A DNA stretch of 64,000 nt, from assembly GCA_945643635.1 (NCBI GenBank), contig CALZFC010000279.1:124001-188000 (forward strand), in the 5' to 3' direction. Below, piece after piece: positions 1 through 11,000 of the stretch; within the stretch, counting starts at the first letter, position 1; every line of letters begins with the position of its first letter. The stretch comes from Allodiplogaster sudhausi. Taxonomy: Eukaryota > Nematoda > Chromadorea > Rhabditida > Diplogasteridae. A program made the translations under genes and the position numbers. Under the pieces are notes generated by a model that was given only the letters and a program-made list of their open reading frames with translations, was not told the origin of the DNA and ran no database searches.

Positions 1-119
1 AATTTAATTACCAGTTTTCATTGCAGTTGCAATCCTTATTAAGGGTTAACCGCCGTGACCCCGAAAGGATATTTTGGATCGGTTTTAATAATGAGCAAGG
101 CAAGTGATTGCAAGTCGAC

Positions 120-2088
120 CTGCGGAAAGGTGTGATGATAGTTATGGCCGCCTTCGCCAGCGGCAATGGCTGAGATGAGCGTGGAGTCGGCAGGCGATAT
201 CGCTGCGTCGTACGGTTTGTAGCCGAACGTGTGCGCAGCCGAGTTGATTAGCCTACGCAATATTGCTTGTCCACAATTTGTTTTTCCTCCTATCTTGCAC
301 TACTTAATTTTACTATTATTCTTTGGCAGTTACCTCTTCTAAATATGACATTCAATCATGCATTGCAATAGATCATTTTCTGAGGGCCAAACCAGGTGGT
401 GTTGAGAGTGACGGCGAGGCGTAAGTAGACGTTGACGAAGACGGAGATGACGCGAGACTCTCCCCAGAACGCGACCGGAATCACCGCTGGCAGCAGCAGT
501 CCCAGAATCACACTCAGCGGCTTGTAGTGTCTGTGAAAACTTATGTACATACATGCGTATTTGAACATTCTCAATTGACAATAAAAAAACAAGAGTTGAA
601 CGTGATTACCCTTTTTGCGAAAACTGAAATAATTCATTTTTGACAATGAAATCATCAGGAAAATAATATTTTCCTGTTTGATAGGTAACTGATACCATGA
701 TACTGAAGATGGAATTCCATAAGAAATGAGGCGTTACCTTCGCTGAAAGGCGAGAACAGGATCCGCGAAGAGGTCGGAGAGATCGATGCGAGCGCCCATT
801 TCCTTGACCTTGTCATGCTTGCGCATCATGAGCCAGCCGATGTGCGAGAAGAAGAAGCCTCGGCTTTTCGCAAAAATGAAAATGTGGCTCAGTATTAAAT
901 TACCTAGCCATCTATTGGTCCGGGTTCGGTTCACAATCAAGACTTTTTATGCACTTTATAAAAGCGATAAAAACAACACAATCACCCAACTAACCGAATG
1001 TTATGCGGATCAGCATCCGTGTCCGTCCATTTGTGATGTCCGCGATGGTCACGCGACCAGTCAATGATGTCATGCTAAAAGTGACGCGTTTTAAAACCAT
1101 ACTTAAAATATATTGTTACAATTAAAGAAAAAAATCAAAGAAAGATTTAAAGAATATTCACAACTGCAGTGTACACTGAAAACATTGAATAATTTTAATT
1201 AAATGCTTCCACATCAAACAAAATCCTATATGTCACTAACAAGCGATTCATTTTGACAAATATGTATGTATTTCATGTTTAAAAAGGTCTGCGTATTCGG
1301 TGAATCGTCTTTTGCTCACTTCGAAGGCAATGGTATTCGCGATCATTAGCGCGATCCGCGTGGGGCGGCGGGCTTTGAAGGAGCGATGAGCCCACAGGCG
1401 ATGGGCACCGCAAGTCACACCGACACCTCCGATTGCATGGAGAGCGATCACTGGAGAGGGAGAGAGTGATGGAGAGAATGAGAGAGAGAAAGAGTGATTG
1501 AAAGAGAGGGAAAGAAAGATACGAGAGAGAGATGAGTGAGTAAGAAGATAAAGAGAAGGGAAGAGTGAGGACAATCGCTCTCTCAATCTGACTCCATATG
1601 CACGTGAGCCACTTGGCGACGAAGAGGAAGTGGAAGGCGCCGACGAGGGCAGTGGAGTGGAGAAAGACGAAGAGCGCGACGTTGTGCCAGATAATTGGAG
1701 TTGTCGAGGGATTCTCAAGTGGAAATAATCTCTCGTATTTACGTGTCATGGTTTATGTAGTTTTGAGCACTATCAGATATTTGCCATACATTGCCCGCCA
1801 CTATATCAAGGATATAACAGTTGCATTGGACGCATTCAAGAACCCTCGAGATTAGTTATATTTTAGATTTGATGCCTTTATTTTTCACGGGACGGCTATA
1901 GTCCCATTTAAATGGAGCCGTACGTTCTTGGCCTCCTCGACGAGGGCTTGCACTGTCTCGGTGTCTGGTGCAAGGAATTGGACGTCGGCAATCCCCGATG
2001 TAAACGAAGTTGATTTGGCGCTTCCCACTGATGACATCATTCTTCTCATCTCTGTGAACGTGTCCAGCTGGGTTGCTGTGACACCCAT
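120..2088 (-). CDS. Stearoyl-CoA (delta-9) fatty acid desaturase, 3' end missing
   Basis: Membrane-bound ER desaturase that puts a cis double bond at C9 of saturated acyl-CoA. Seen: the three histidine boxes in order, HRLWAHR (about 1375-1395), HRGHHK followed by WTDTDADPHN (about 1000-1070) and GEGGHNYHHTFPQ (about 120-165). Between them lie family segments such as FFFSHIGWLMMRKHD (about 820-870), DLSDLFADPVL and ALPxxIPVxxWGES-like residues (about 375-530). The chosen start at 2088 opens a hydrophilic N-terminus before a hydrophobic exon (about 1590-1745). The last visible exon stops at a GT donor after HTFPQ at position 120; codons left of it (ending VNP-stop) read into an intron, so the C-terminal exon lies outside the window. 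Closest known relatives are the nematode FAT-5/6/7 enzymes; I cannot tell which. Family call is firm, exon edges approximate. Confidence 0.93.
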
Positions 2089-2109
2089 CTGAAAGGCAGC
2101 AGCTCAAAA

Positions 2110-2808
2110 AAAGGTGGAAAACGTATAATTATACCCGAGAGCACGAACCTTTCTGAAGAAACACATTGTCGATCGCAATTTGTACAAAGACTTTTAATTC
2201 TGTGATATGTAAATATATAGATATGAATGCAACAGGCGCAACATTCGTAACCTGTGGGCGAAATCTGGCTGATTTATGTTGGAGGGTTCTATGTATGTAT
2301 GTGCCTGTGAAACGTAATAATGAACATTGGAGAAGGAAAGAAAGAGATACAGCGTCCAAGAACTCGAGTAGACCTCTCCCGCGTGTGCATGAGGAATGTT
2401 TACACGTATCCAAGAAAGAAAGAAAGAGGAAAAAAACTAGTTTTATACAATGGAGGAAAGAGAAAGTTGCCTAGCAGGTCTGGTATAAATGTCTGCGTGG
2501 AGTGTACAGAATGAGGCAAGCCAGGCGATTACCGCCAACGTGACCTTACCGGAAGGAAGCTGCTGCTGCTGTGCCGCTCTGATTTATTGCCAAGCAAAGA
2601 ACCTTGAACATGAGCCCTGTTTTGAGGACCGAGGCAATAACGACATGGGAAACCGGGTCAACGTACATAGCAAAAAAAAAACAGAATGCCTGTTCGTATG
2701 CAAGGTGTTCTGGATGACTGAATAGTATTACTAGATGCAATGGAAAACGAGGACAGGAACAGTGACGGCAGAGCAAAAAAGAGGAGGGATGTGGAGAGAG
2801 AGAAGCAC

Positions 2809-2847
<39 letters not shown>

Positions 2848-3750
2848 TAGAATTAAAGTGAGGAGCTACACAACGAGCCAGAGGATGCGTTACTCATTGT
2901 CAGAGAAAAAGGTTAAGTGGGTTAATCGCTACAATCACCGCCATTGTCCTACAAAAAGTACAAGTAATGTTTACAATCCTATAAACATCAACATACTGAT
3001 ATCATGATCATGAAAGTAAAAGATCATTCTAACCATAAGGATAGACAAGAAAGAAACAGGACTGGTATCAAAGGCATAAAGGCGTTGCGAAATCCTTCCG
3101 CGTCTCAGACATAATCCGGTCGTTGATTCACTCCCTTTGCAAAAGGAACAAAACAAAGAGATCACGAGAACTTTACTTTAGCTACAATATTCAGTTCTTT
3201 CTTGAATGACGATTGTACAGAAACTAGTCGGCACTGGGTGATGAAATTGTAAGAAGAAGGTTGTCGCTGAACTGCTGATTTGTGCGAAGCATCATTACTG
3301 AAGAAAATGAAAATGCATCCGGGCAACGACCAAGCTCAAAATATCTTCTTGTGGGTTTGGCCGCCCTCCTACATCTCTTACATATAACGCATGCACCCGA
3401 GTCTGCAAACGGTAATTATTATCTGAGATCTCAGTGGCAGCAGGCCTTGTCGCTATAATTGTTCGTCCGTAATTGGCTCCTTCTACCAGACCCGGCTAAA
3501 GGGGTGACACCTGCTCCTGGCAATAAGCGAGCCAGCTAACAAGTCACTCCATTCTTTTGCTTTCCTATACCACAGATTGCGCAAGCAGATGATCAAACGA
3601 CAACAGGACTTTTTTTTGTTCTTCGCCGAAGACCACTCCGGCATTTTCGATCATTTAACAATTAGTTGGGAATGCTCTTTCCATTTTACCCGCAACGGCA
3701 CCATAAGATTCGTGTAATGTGAATTTGTACCTGTTCCATTGCATGCAAGT
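2110..3750. other. Intergenic region, no gene seen
   Basis: The stretch lies between the 5' end of the desaturase and the 3' end of the astacin gene. It contains a perfect (GA)n run near 2811-2844 and otherwise mixed AT-rich sequence. Short open frames exist, but none shows family motifs or convincing splice structure. The desaturase promoter should lie just right of 2088; I saw no clear TATA box. Confidence 0.5.
2811..2844. repeat. (GA)n microsatellite
   Basis: Uninterrupted GA dinucleotide run in the intergenic stretch. Confidence 0.9.
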
Positions 3751-3851
3751 TTAAGCCATTGCTTTATTCGAAAAATTCCAGTTGAAGAAAGGTAGCAGAG
3801 ACAGCTGGGAGTTTAGGCTGAAGAAAGATTTGTTTAAATAATATACATATA

Positions 3852-4200
3852 TTAAAACGTAACAATGAATGATGATAACGATAACTTGCCCAGCTTGTAC
3901 TCGAAGTCGGCGATGGCCGTGCCGGATGACTGGAAAGAGAGGATCACGAGGCGGTTGCTCTCCGAACGGTACGAGCGAGTTGGGTACTGCGTGCCGCAGA
4001 GGCTGAGAAGGTGCGGAGCGAAATATTGGGAAAATTTTAATCTTACAGTATTTGAGTTCATGGGATCTGAGTGAGTGTTGGAGGGAAAGTGAGGAATCGA
4101 CAAGAGTGAAAGAAACAAATAACAAGAGAGAAAGCGAGATGCAGAGAGAAAGAGAGTTTGGAAGAGGGTGAAAGACAGAGAGGGCAAGAGAGAGAGAGAA

Positions 4201-4238
<38 letters not shown>

Positions 4239-7200
4239 GAATGACCGAATTCCGCGCATGCGCATATCGGTCTTCAGCTTGATCTCGATGCCGTTTTCAT
4301 TGCAGCCGCCGTCAGTGCTGGCGACGCGCGAGAACTTGACTTCGATACGGCGGCCCTGTGGAGCCTGCAAGTGTGTGCATGAGATAGACGGATACAGAGC
4401 AGGGGATGATAGAGAGAGAGAGAGTGAGAAGTAAGAGCGACACTGAGAGAGAGAGAAAGAGAGAGCGAAAGACAACAGCAGTGTCAGACGAACGTTGATG
4501 ACGACGAATCGCGAGGTCGGAACGAGCTGGGTCGGCCCGGTGTGGTTGATGGTGTACTTGGCGAAGTTGGCACCGGCAGTCAGCACCACCGCGCCGTCGG
4601 GCTGAAAAGCTTTCTTTCGCTGAACTGTTTGCCTAAAAAACATACAGATATTTTTCGTCGATTTATGTATAGAATATTCATGAAGTCTGTACCTTGCGTG
4701 ACATGGTTTCTTTTATTTATCCGCATTAGTAATTTCTCTTCATATCTTCATCTGGACTTTTGGTGTTCTCGTTTATTACAGTATCCTTTCGTCAACGAGT
4801 GGCCCTCACTTACGTTGCGGTCGCAGGTCGGGCCGCTCCATCCCTCGGGGCAGATGCACGTTGTACAGGCGCGCGGCTTCGGATAGCCGTTGTTCTTGCA
4901 GTAGCCAGCCGGCTGGTTGCAGCGGGCTGAGGTGAGAGAGTGCAGATGCAGTTGATAGAGGGTGAGAGAGAGAGAGAACGAGAAAGAGAGAGGGGAAGAA
5001 GCTGTGAGGAGGAAGACAAAGGACAGAGATAAGAGATAGAGAGAAAGGTAGTTTAAGCGAATGTTGAAAATGAAGATATGTACATACATAGAGATAGAAA
5101 TGTAAGAATGGAGTGAGGACAAAGGGAGAAGAGTGAGCGGAAGGACCTTCTTGAAGTTCTCAGTTGCAAGGAACTTACACTCGCACTTGTAGAGCTTGTT
5201 GACGGTGAGGACATCGATGAAGGAGGGCGACTGGCCCATGAATGAGCCCTGGTAGTCAGTGTCCAACGCACGCATCGTCGGCTTCGTGTAGTCCACGTTG
5301 GCGCTGCACATTATATCCAGATAAAAATTCAATTCTTACTTGAGCAGATTATATTCATATATTTTTCATGTTTCTCGCCCAATCGGTCCTGAAACGTTTC
5401 TGCAGTAACACTATAAAAGCATACCTACTTGTAATTATTATTATTTTTCTTTAATTTTATTGTATTATGCGTGCCTGGACGGCGAGTAGTGCATGACACT
5501 TCCGTAGTCGTACGGAAGATTGAAGGAGGTCGTCTGCTGCTTCTTCTCGTACTGCGAATGCATGCCCTTCTGGAAAAAGGCGACAAGTTGTAATCGGGAT
5601 TTTTCAGTGTGTTTCGGAAAAGAGTGTAACCCTCAGCAGAACGGTAATATATATAACTAGAATTCTTTTCTTTTTCGGATATATCGATCGCTAAGATGAA
5701 ACGCACGATGATGTTGTTAAAGTCCACGAAGATGTATGAGTCGCGATCGAGCCTCGTCTGCTGGTGGTTGATGCCGAGTGCGTGCGCGAGCTCGTGCGCC
5801 GCTGTGTGGAACTGGTGAAGGGTTAAGTTCTCTCCGTATTCTTTTTTGGTACATATGTAATAGTTTCTAATATTGCTTGCGATCCCGAAATACATACATA
5901 TGTACATATATATGGACTAATAAAATATCTCCTTTTGGCAAAGACGCTGTCTTCGATAAGAGGACTCCATCGACCTAATGGTAAGCCTTCACGTCTTCAT
6001 ATAAATTAGTAATAGAAGGAACTTTAAAGAAAATATCTAGAAGAGAGACGATAAAACAGAGAGAAAGAAAGGCACTGACGATGGCGCATCCCGGATTGCC
6101 GGGGCCGCCGTTGTAGAGCGAGAGGCCCTGCTCAGTGCCGCCGCGCATGCCGAGCCAGGAGTGGCAGTCGTAGCCAGAGTAGATTCGAATCTTCGCGGCC
6201 GGTCTGCCATTACACTTATTTATTTAAACATGCTTTACTCTTTAAAAATATCATGTTGTTTCTTTATATATTTTTGCTTATTAATTTATTTATTTATTTG
6301 CCGAATACTAACCGTGAGTCCTCGACGAGCTGAAGGCACGTGTTGTCAGTCCAGAAGCGGGCCGCTGCCGTCACAAGCTGGCGGACTTTGTCGGCTGAGA
6401 CAAAAATATCTCTCAAACTCCTTCTCTATCTCTTCTTCCCCCTCATTCCATCTCATGCTCTTGCCGATTGACCTTCCAACATCTCGACAATCCAATCTAT
6501 TTCTCCCTTCATCTTCAGCCTCCTCTGCCCCTTGTCTACCTCTTCCTCTCTCCCACTCATTTATTCTATCTTTCACATCTCTTCCATTGTTCTGTTCCCG
6601 CTATCACTACTCTCTTTCTCTTTCTCTCTCTCTCTCCCTCTCTCTCTTTCTTTCTCTCTCTCTCTCTCTCTCTTTATTTCTCGGTCGTTCTCTCTTCTCT
6701 AACATGGTGCCTGGTCGCCGGTGGCGAAGTAGTAGGGAATGGATCCCTTGTCCATGGTCGGCCACAGCAGCTTAGGGTCCGTCGTCGCCTGGCGCTTCTT
6801 GCGGTCACTGGCACTAAGAATAAGAAGTAGCACTTTGTCTCATCTACCGAATACCGCTGGGTTGATTTCACTATTACTATGATTAGCTAATCATTTATAT
6901 CGGAAATTTTCAGCTTCCCTCCCAAACCATATTAAAACGAGGAAATTTTTTACATTACATTTTTTTTAGTATGAATGAATGTCTCAAGTTCCACCTCACT
7001 GGGAAAGATGAGTTGAGAAATACATTTAAGATTTAAAGACATACTCGACTTCAATATCGCCGTCGAGGATGGTGTTATCGGTGTGCGCAGCGTGGCTGTT
7101 CACTTCGATTATCGGATCTTTCGGACCGACGGCCTGGAAAATCAGGGCGCGAATGGAATCGAAATCCAATCGCAAATGAAATCGAACAATGATTTGTTAT

Positions 7201-7365
7201 GCAAAACCGTGAATCGCATACTATTCTTCTTTTATTAACTAAATCGCTATAATTTATTGATGTAAGCAGTTTTGTTTACTATGACGAACCGGCTCAGAGT
7301 CCTTAACGAGTCCCCATGCGGCAGCAACGGAGAACACGGCGAGAAGGCAGACAATCGTCGACTTC
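3852..7365 (-). CDS. Secreted astacin metalloprotease with EGF and CUB domains (NAS type)
   Basis: Secreted zinc endopeptidase; nematode relatives act in cuticle, hatching and digestion. Order of parts: signal peptide at 7365 (MKSTIVCLLAVFSVAAAWG); propeptide (about 7040-7130); a furin-like RKKRQA site before the catalytic domain (about 6790-6815); catalytic exons at about 6700-6790, 6300-6400 and 6080-6200; the zinc motif HELAHALGINHQQTR with LDRD (about 5750-5815); the Met-turn SVMHYSPSRHA (about 5465-5500); an exon with LDTDYQGSFMGQSPSF (about 5180-5300); a six-Cys EGF module ending CICPEGWSGPTCD (about 4810-4925); and a CUB domain in three exons (about 4490-4605, 4240-4370, 3885-4040). 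The signal/pro/astacin/EGF/CUB order fits the EGF-CUB NAS subgroup. The residue after the third zinc His is Gln, where the family normally has Glu. The exact C-terminus is unsure (stop at 3852, or splicing to a stop at 3751). Confidence 0.92.
4194..4233. repeat. (GA)n microsatellite in astacin intron
   Basis: Long GA run inside an intron between CUB exons; on the coding strand it reads CT. Confidence 0.9.
6606..6683. repeat. (CT)n-rich tract in astacin intron
   Basis: CT-rich tract within a wider pyrimidine-rich block from about 6410 to 6690. Here the coding strand reads purine, opposite to most intron tracts in this window. Confidence 0.85.
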
Positions 7366-7450
7366 ATGGCAGACCAAAGAGTTGACGGGAAACGCTTCCT
7401 GATGAGGAGCGGGCCGTCGGATCAAGTGAGGAAGACATCGAGCTGGCCTT

Positions 7451-7458
7451 CTTTTATA
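7451..7458 (-). promoter_or_regulatory. TATA box of the astacin gene
   Basis: The minus strand reads TATAAAAG about 85 bases upstream of the signal-peptide ATG, leaving room for a short 5' UTR. Suggests a focused promoter. Confidence 0.6.
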
Positions 7459-7469
7459 GCTGCCAGCTC

Positions 7470-8094
7470 TCATTCTCTTGCGAAGGTTAATTCGCCTGGC
7501 CGACTCGAACGGATACAAGCTGAGCTAACAAAAAGGAGAAGTTATTTACAGAACAGAGGAGTGATTCCTAGACATAAAGATAAAGAGACAGAGAGAGAGA
7601 GAGAGGGGTGGGGAAAGATAGATGAAAGAGAGAAGACAGGAAAATCCACTTTTTAAATCCATTCATCGCTCTCTCGAGCCTGTCACTACAAGACTCGACA
7701 ACTACGCTTGTTGAATTGTTTCGGATGTTCCCTTTCTGACTAGACTGCATATCTTTCAGCCATATTTTTTTCTATTTTGTTCATTCATTTCTTGTGATTC
7801 ACGATTTATCCATAGAAAAATCCTTTTGTCATTCAAGGAATGATCGGGCTTCATTTATTATTTATGCATATTTATACAGATAATGATGCAGATGCCAATT
7901 GTCAACAAGGTATTTTATTTTGTCGTTAATCAGTGATCTTTTTTTATTGTTTGGAAAATTGAGTCGTGCTTGATTGATTGGATATATACATATATATTCC
8001 TTGATCACCACTTCTAAGAAAATACGCATAAAAATAATAAAATATTAAAACGAATATGTACAAGTTCTGTTCATTCGCAGTTCCAGCGACGGCA
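7470..8094. other. Intergenic region, no gene seen
   Basis: AT-rich DNA between the astacin promoter and the 3' end of the DEG/ENaC gene. It has a short GA run near 7586-7605 and no supported coding sequence. Confidence 0.5.
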
Positions 8095-11000
8095 TCAGCG
8101 AGGGGTGTCCTTTAATTTATTGATCGACATCTCCGTCAGGTCCGGCATGCTGCTTCGACGACGTGCTCCATGTTCCTGTGAAACGAACGATAATGGATTT
8201 CACTGGATTTCAAAACATATGATCTTACTCCCTAAGCCACCGTGTCAACCCAACATTATCTGTCTTACATCCGTTGGAAAGATGCGCTCGGAGCCGCAGA
8301 GCGCGAAGGCGCCGAGCACGAAGAAGAGACTGCCGATCTCGATGACGGAGACGACGGAGAGGCCGAGCCAGAGGCCGGCTTGGCCACCGAGGTCAGCTAT
8401 CGCCGTTGTCAGCTGCACAAATTAAGCATATACCCGCAATATTTTTGGCAGAAAAAAACCATTTAATGAATATAGTAATGCAATGTTTTAATGGACACTG
8501 AGATTTGTAATAAGATAATGAAAAGACACAAAAGACAAACACTATAGGAAGGTGCTTCGGTGAGGACGTCGACGGTGAGCGAGCTGAAGAAGACCTGGAC
8601 GATCAGGCCGTTCTGCTTGTACCTGCAGAACACAGGAAATATGTATTTGACAAACTTCATGCATTTGTGCAGGATTGATATTGTTTTCTTCATGAAAGTA
8701 ATTCGTGAAATAAGCGAATCGGGAAAAAAACGAAATGTTTAATGATAACCAGACGACGCATTCGTTGACGGAAGCAAAGTTCGCGTTCCACGATTCGCAA
8801 CTGCCGAGCTGTAAACTTTCTACTTCTTCCTTTGTACTCGTAAGATCCCCAGAATGATTGTAAACGCACGCCAGCTGTTCCAGACGTTGACAGATTCAAC
8901 TTTGGTGGCTCGCGAACAGGTGGGGGACGCGTGGGTGGGATCTGAAAGTGTGCTTACACTTCTGTCATTTTCAATTTCTTGACTTTTGCTTAATTTTATA
9001 CACATTTGAAAGTGGAGCAAATATGTATGTATAGATTAGAACCAGGATTGGAGGTCTTGGCGCAGCAGCGGTTGTAGTAGTGGTCGGCTGGGCCGGTGGT
9101 TGGGTGACAGGGTTGCCTGGTTCGGCTGGTTCTCCGGGGACTGCGGGCGAGGGGAGGGTGGACAGTGGCACGGGTGTCGTCGGCAAGGCGGGCGTTGTCG
9201 GCAGCGCAATCGTTGTCTTCCTCGTTGTTATTCCGAGCAGGTCGCGGAGAAAGCCGCGCTTCCGTCTGCGTCCTCCGGCATTGTTGTAATAGTTGTAATT
9301 GGCCGCATAGTACGCCCCGGAGTCGGCATACCATGCGGCTTTGCAGCTATCGGTCCAATCCCGACGAACGCGACGCGACCGCGACGCATCGTCCGTCTAA
9401 AATCCATTCAATTTTATTGATCTGATTTGATGTGAGTCTGCGTTTGTCACGACGTACGCCATTCTCAACTTCAAAAACCGCGAGCATTTCGTTGTTCATC
9501 GATATTTCCTCAGCGTCATCTTGAAGCTCGTGAGCATCAACGTCTCTGTAACACAAATACTTTCTATTACAGAATTTTCCTGTTAATTCACACCACTCTG
9601 CCCTGCCCTGTCTTCGATGCTCTTCATCTTGCCAACCTTCTACGACGGCCTGTGCTTGAGCCAGATGTCTCGTAGCCCACCGGAACACCGTAGCCATTGT
9701 TGCAAACTGCGGGTTCGTTGCACAGTCTCTGAGGCACTTTGACTTCGTCCTTTAAGTAGTCCCAAGAAGGACGAGTCAGCGCGAAGTTCTCGAAGGAGTA
9801 GTATTTGTAGAACTAGGAAGAAAAGAAAGAACGGGTGAGAGGAAGAGCTGAGACACGGTTTAATAGAAGAAGGGAACTTTGTAGACGCTTGTGAGAGAAA
9901 GAAAGACAAAGAAGCGAGAAATTAGAGAAAGAGCGAAGCTACAGTACGTCACTGCATGGCCTGTTAAAGATGCCGTCGGAATTCGGTAGTCGATCATTGT
10001 TATTGCACGTGTAGTAGCATGGCCAGCATGACGTCCACATTTCGTACGGATCCAGCCGGTTGTCGTCCCATGGGATTTTGCAGCAGAGGCGAGCGCCGCT
10101 TCAAAATGTCGCATTCTTTATAATATTTAAGCCGAATGTTTTATCTACATACACTTTTAAAACTTTTTCCTAATAGTTACATTTTCTTACTGCGTAAACA
10201 AATTGTCATGGTAATTACATTTCTCCTGAATGACTGATATCAGACAAGTGCGACAACTTTTTTGCGCTACAAGTCGATTGCACTAATCAGTTCTAATTGT
10301 AACCCGTAGGGACTTTTTTGTTTTGAACATTGATCACTGCAAAATATTTTTTTAAGGAAAGCAGAATAGCGTCGATTGCAGTTGAACAGAAAAGCGACAC
10401 TAACACACAGTTCTTGTCGACCTTGGAGTCGGGACAAGCATATATCGTCCTCGAAGTCGCCAGAATATCCGTGTAGTACTTGGGCGCCGGCGTGCAAGAC
10501 GCACTGAAATGGTGGCAAACAATTGCTTTAGCTCACTATTGATTATTCTCACCATGATTAGTAAACACCTCTTCTGCAAAGAACTGAACGCATTCACGCT
10601 CAATTTACTTTGGGTAATTAAGCAAAGAAAGGCCGATGGTAGTTGCTATTTAAGAAGACAACTTACTTCGTCGTTGTCGGTTCTGCTGTAGTTGTCACCG
10701 TAGTTGTCATTGGCGCCGATGTCGTTGTGGTTGGGCTGGAACAATCAAGCGTAAACGTGGAATTCCGCCCTTTTAACTTGTTCACGAGCACTTTTTTCTA
10801 CTAGTGGTGATCTTTTTTTATTGTGGAGGGGGTTGTAAGTATTCAAAATGACGAATTGTGGAAATCTAGACTCTTTCGTGCCAGTCTCTAAACATACATA
10901 CGTCAGGTGAACATTCACACTCTGAACAACGTCGTACTTGGTCGTGATGGCCACCGTCGTGGGTGGTCTCGTGCCATGTGTCGTTGTCGTTGGCGGGCGG

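Noticed and set aside
1..119. C-terminal residues DLQSLALLIIKTDPKYPFG of the desaturase frame
   Set aside because: They follow a clear GT donor after HTFPQ and do not match the family C-terminus, so they are intron.
3852..4643. 263-codon minus frame read as one continuous protein
   Set aside because: The Ser/Leu-rich middle stretches are GA/CT repeats inside introns; only the three CUB exon pieces are kept.
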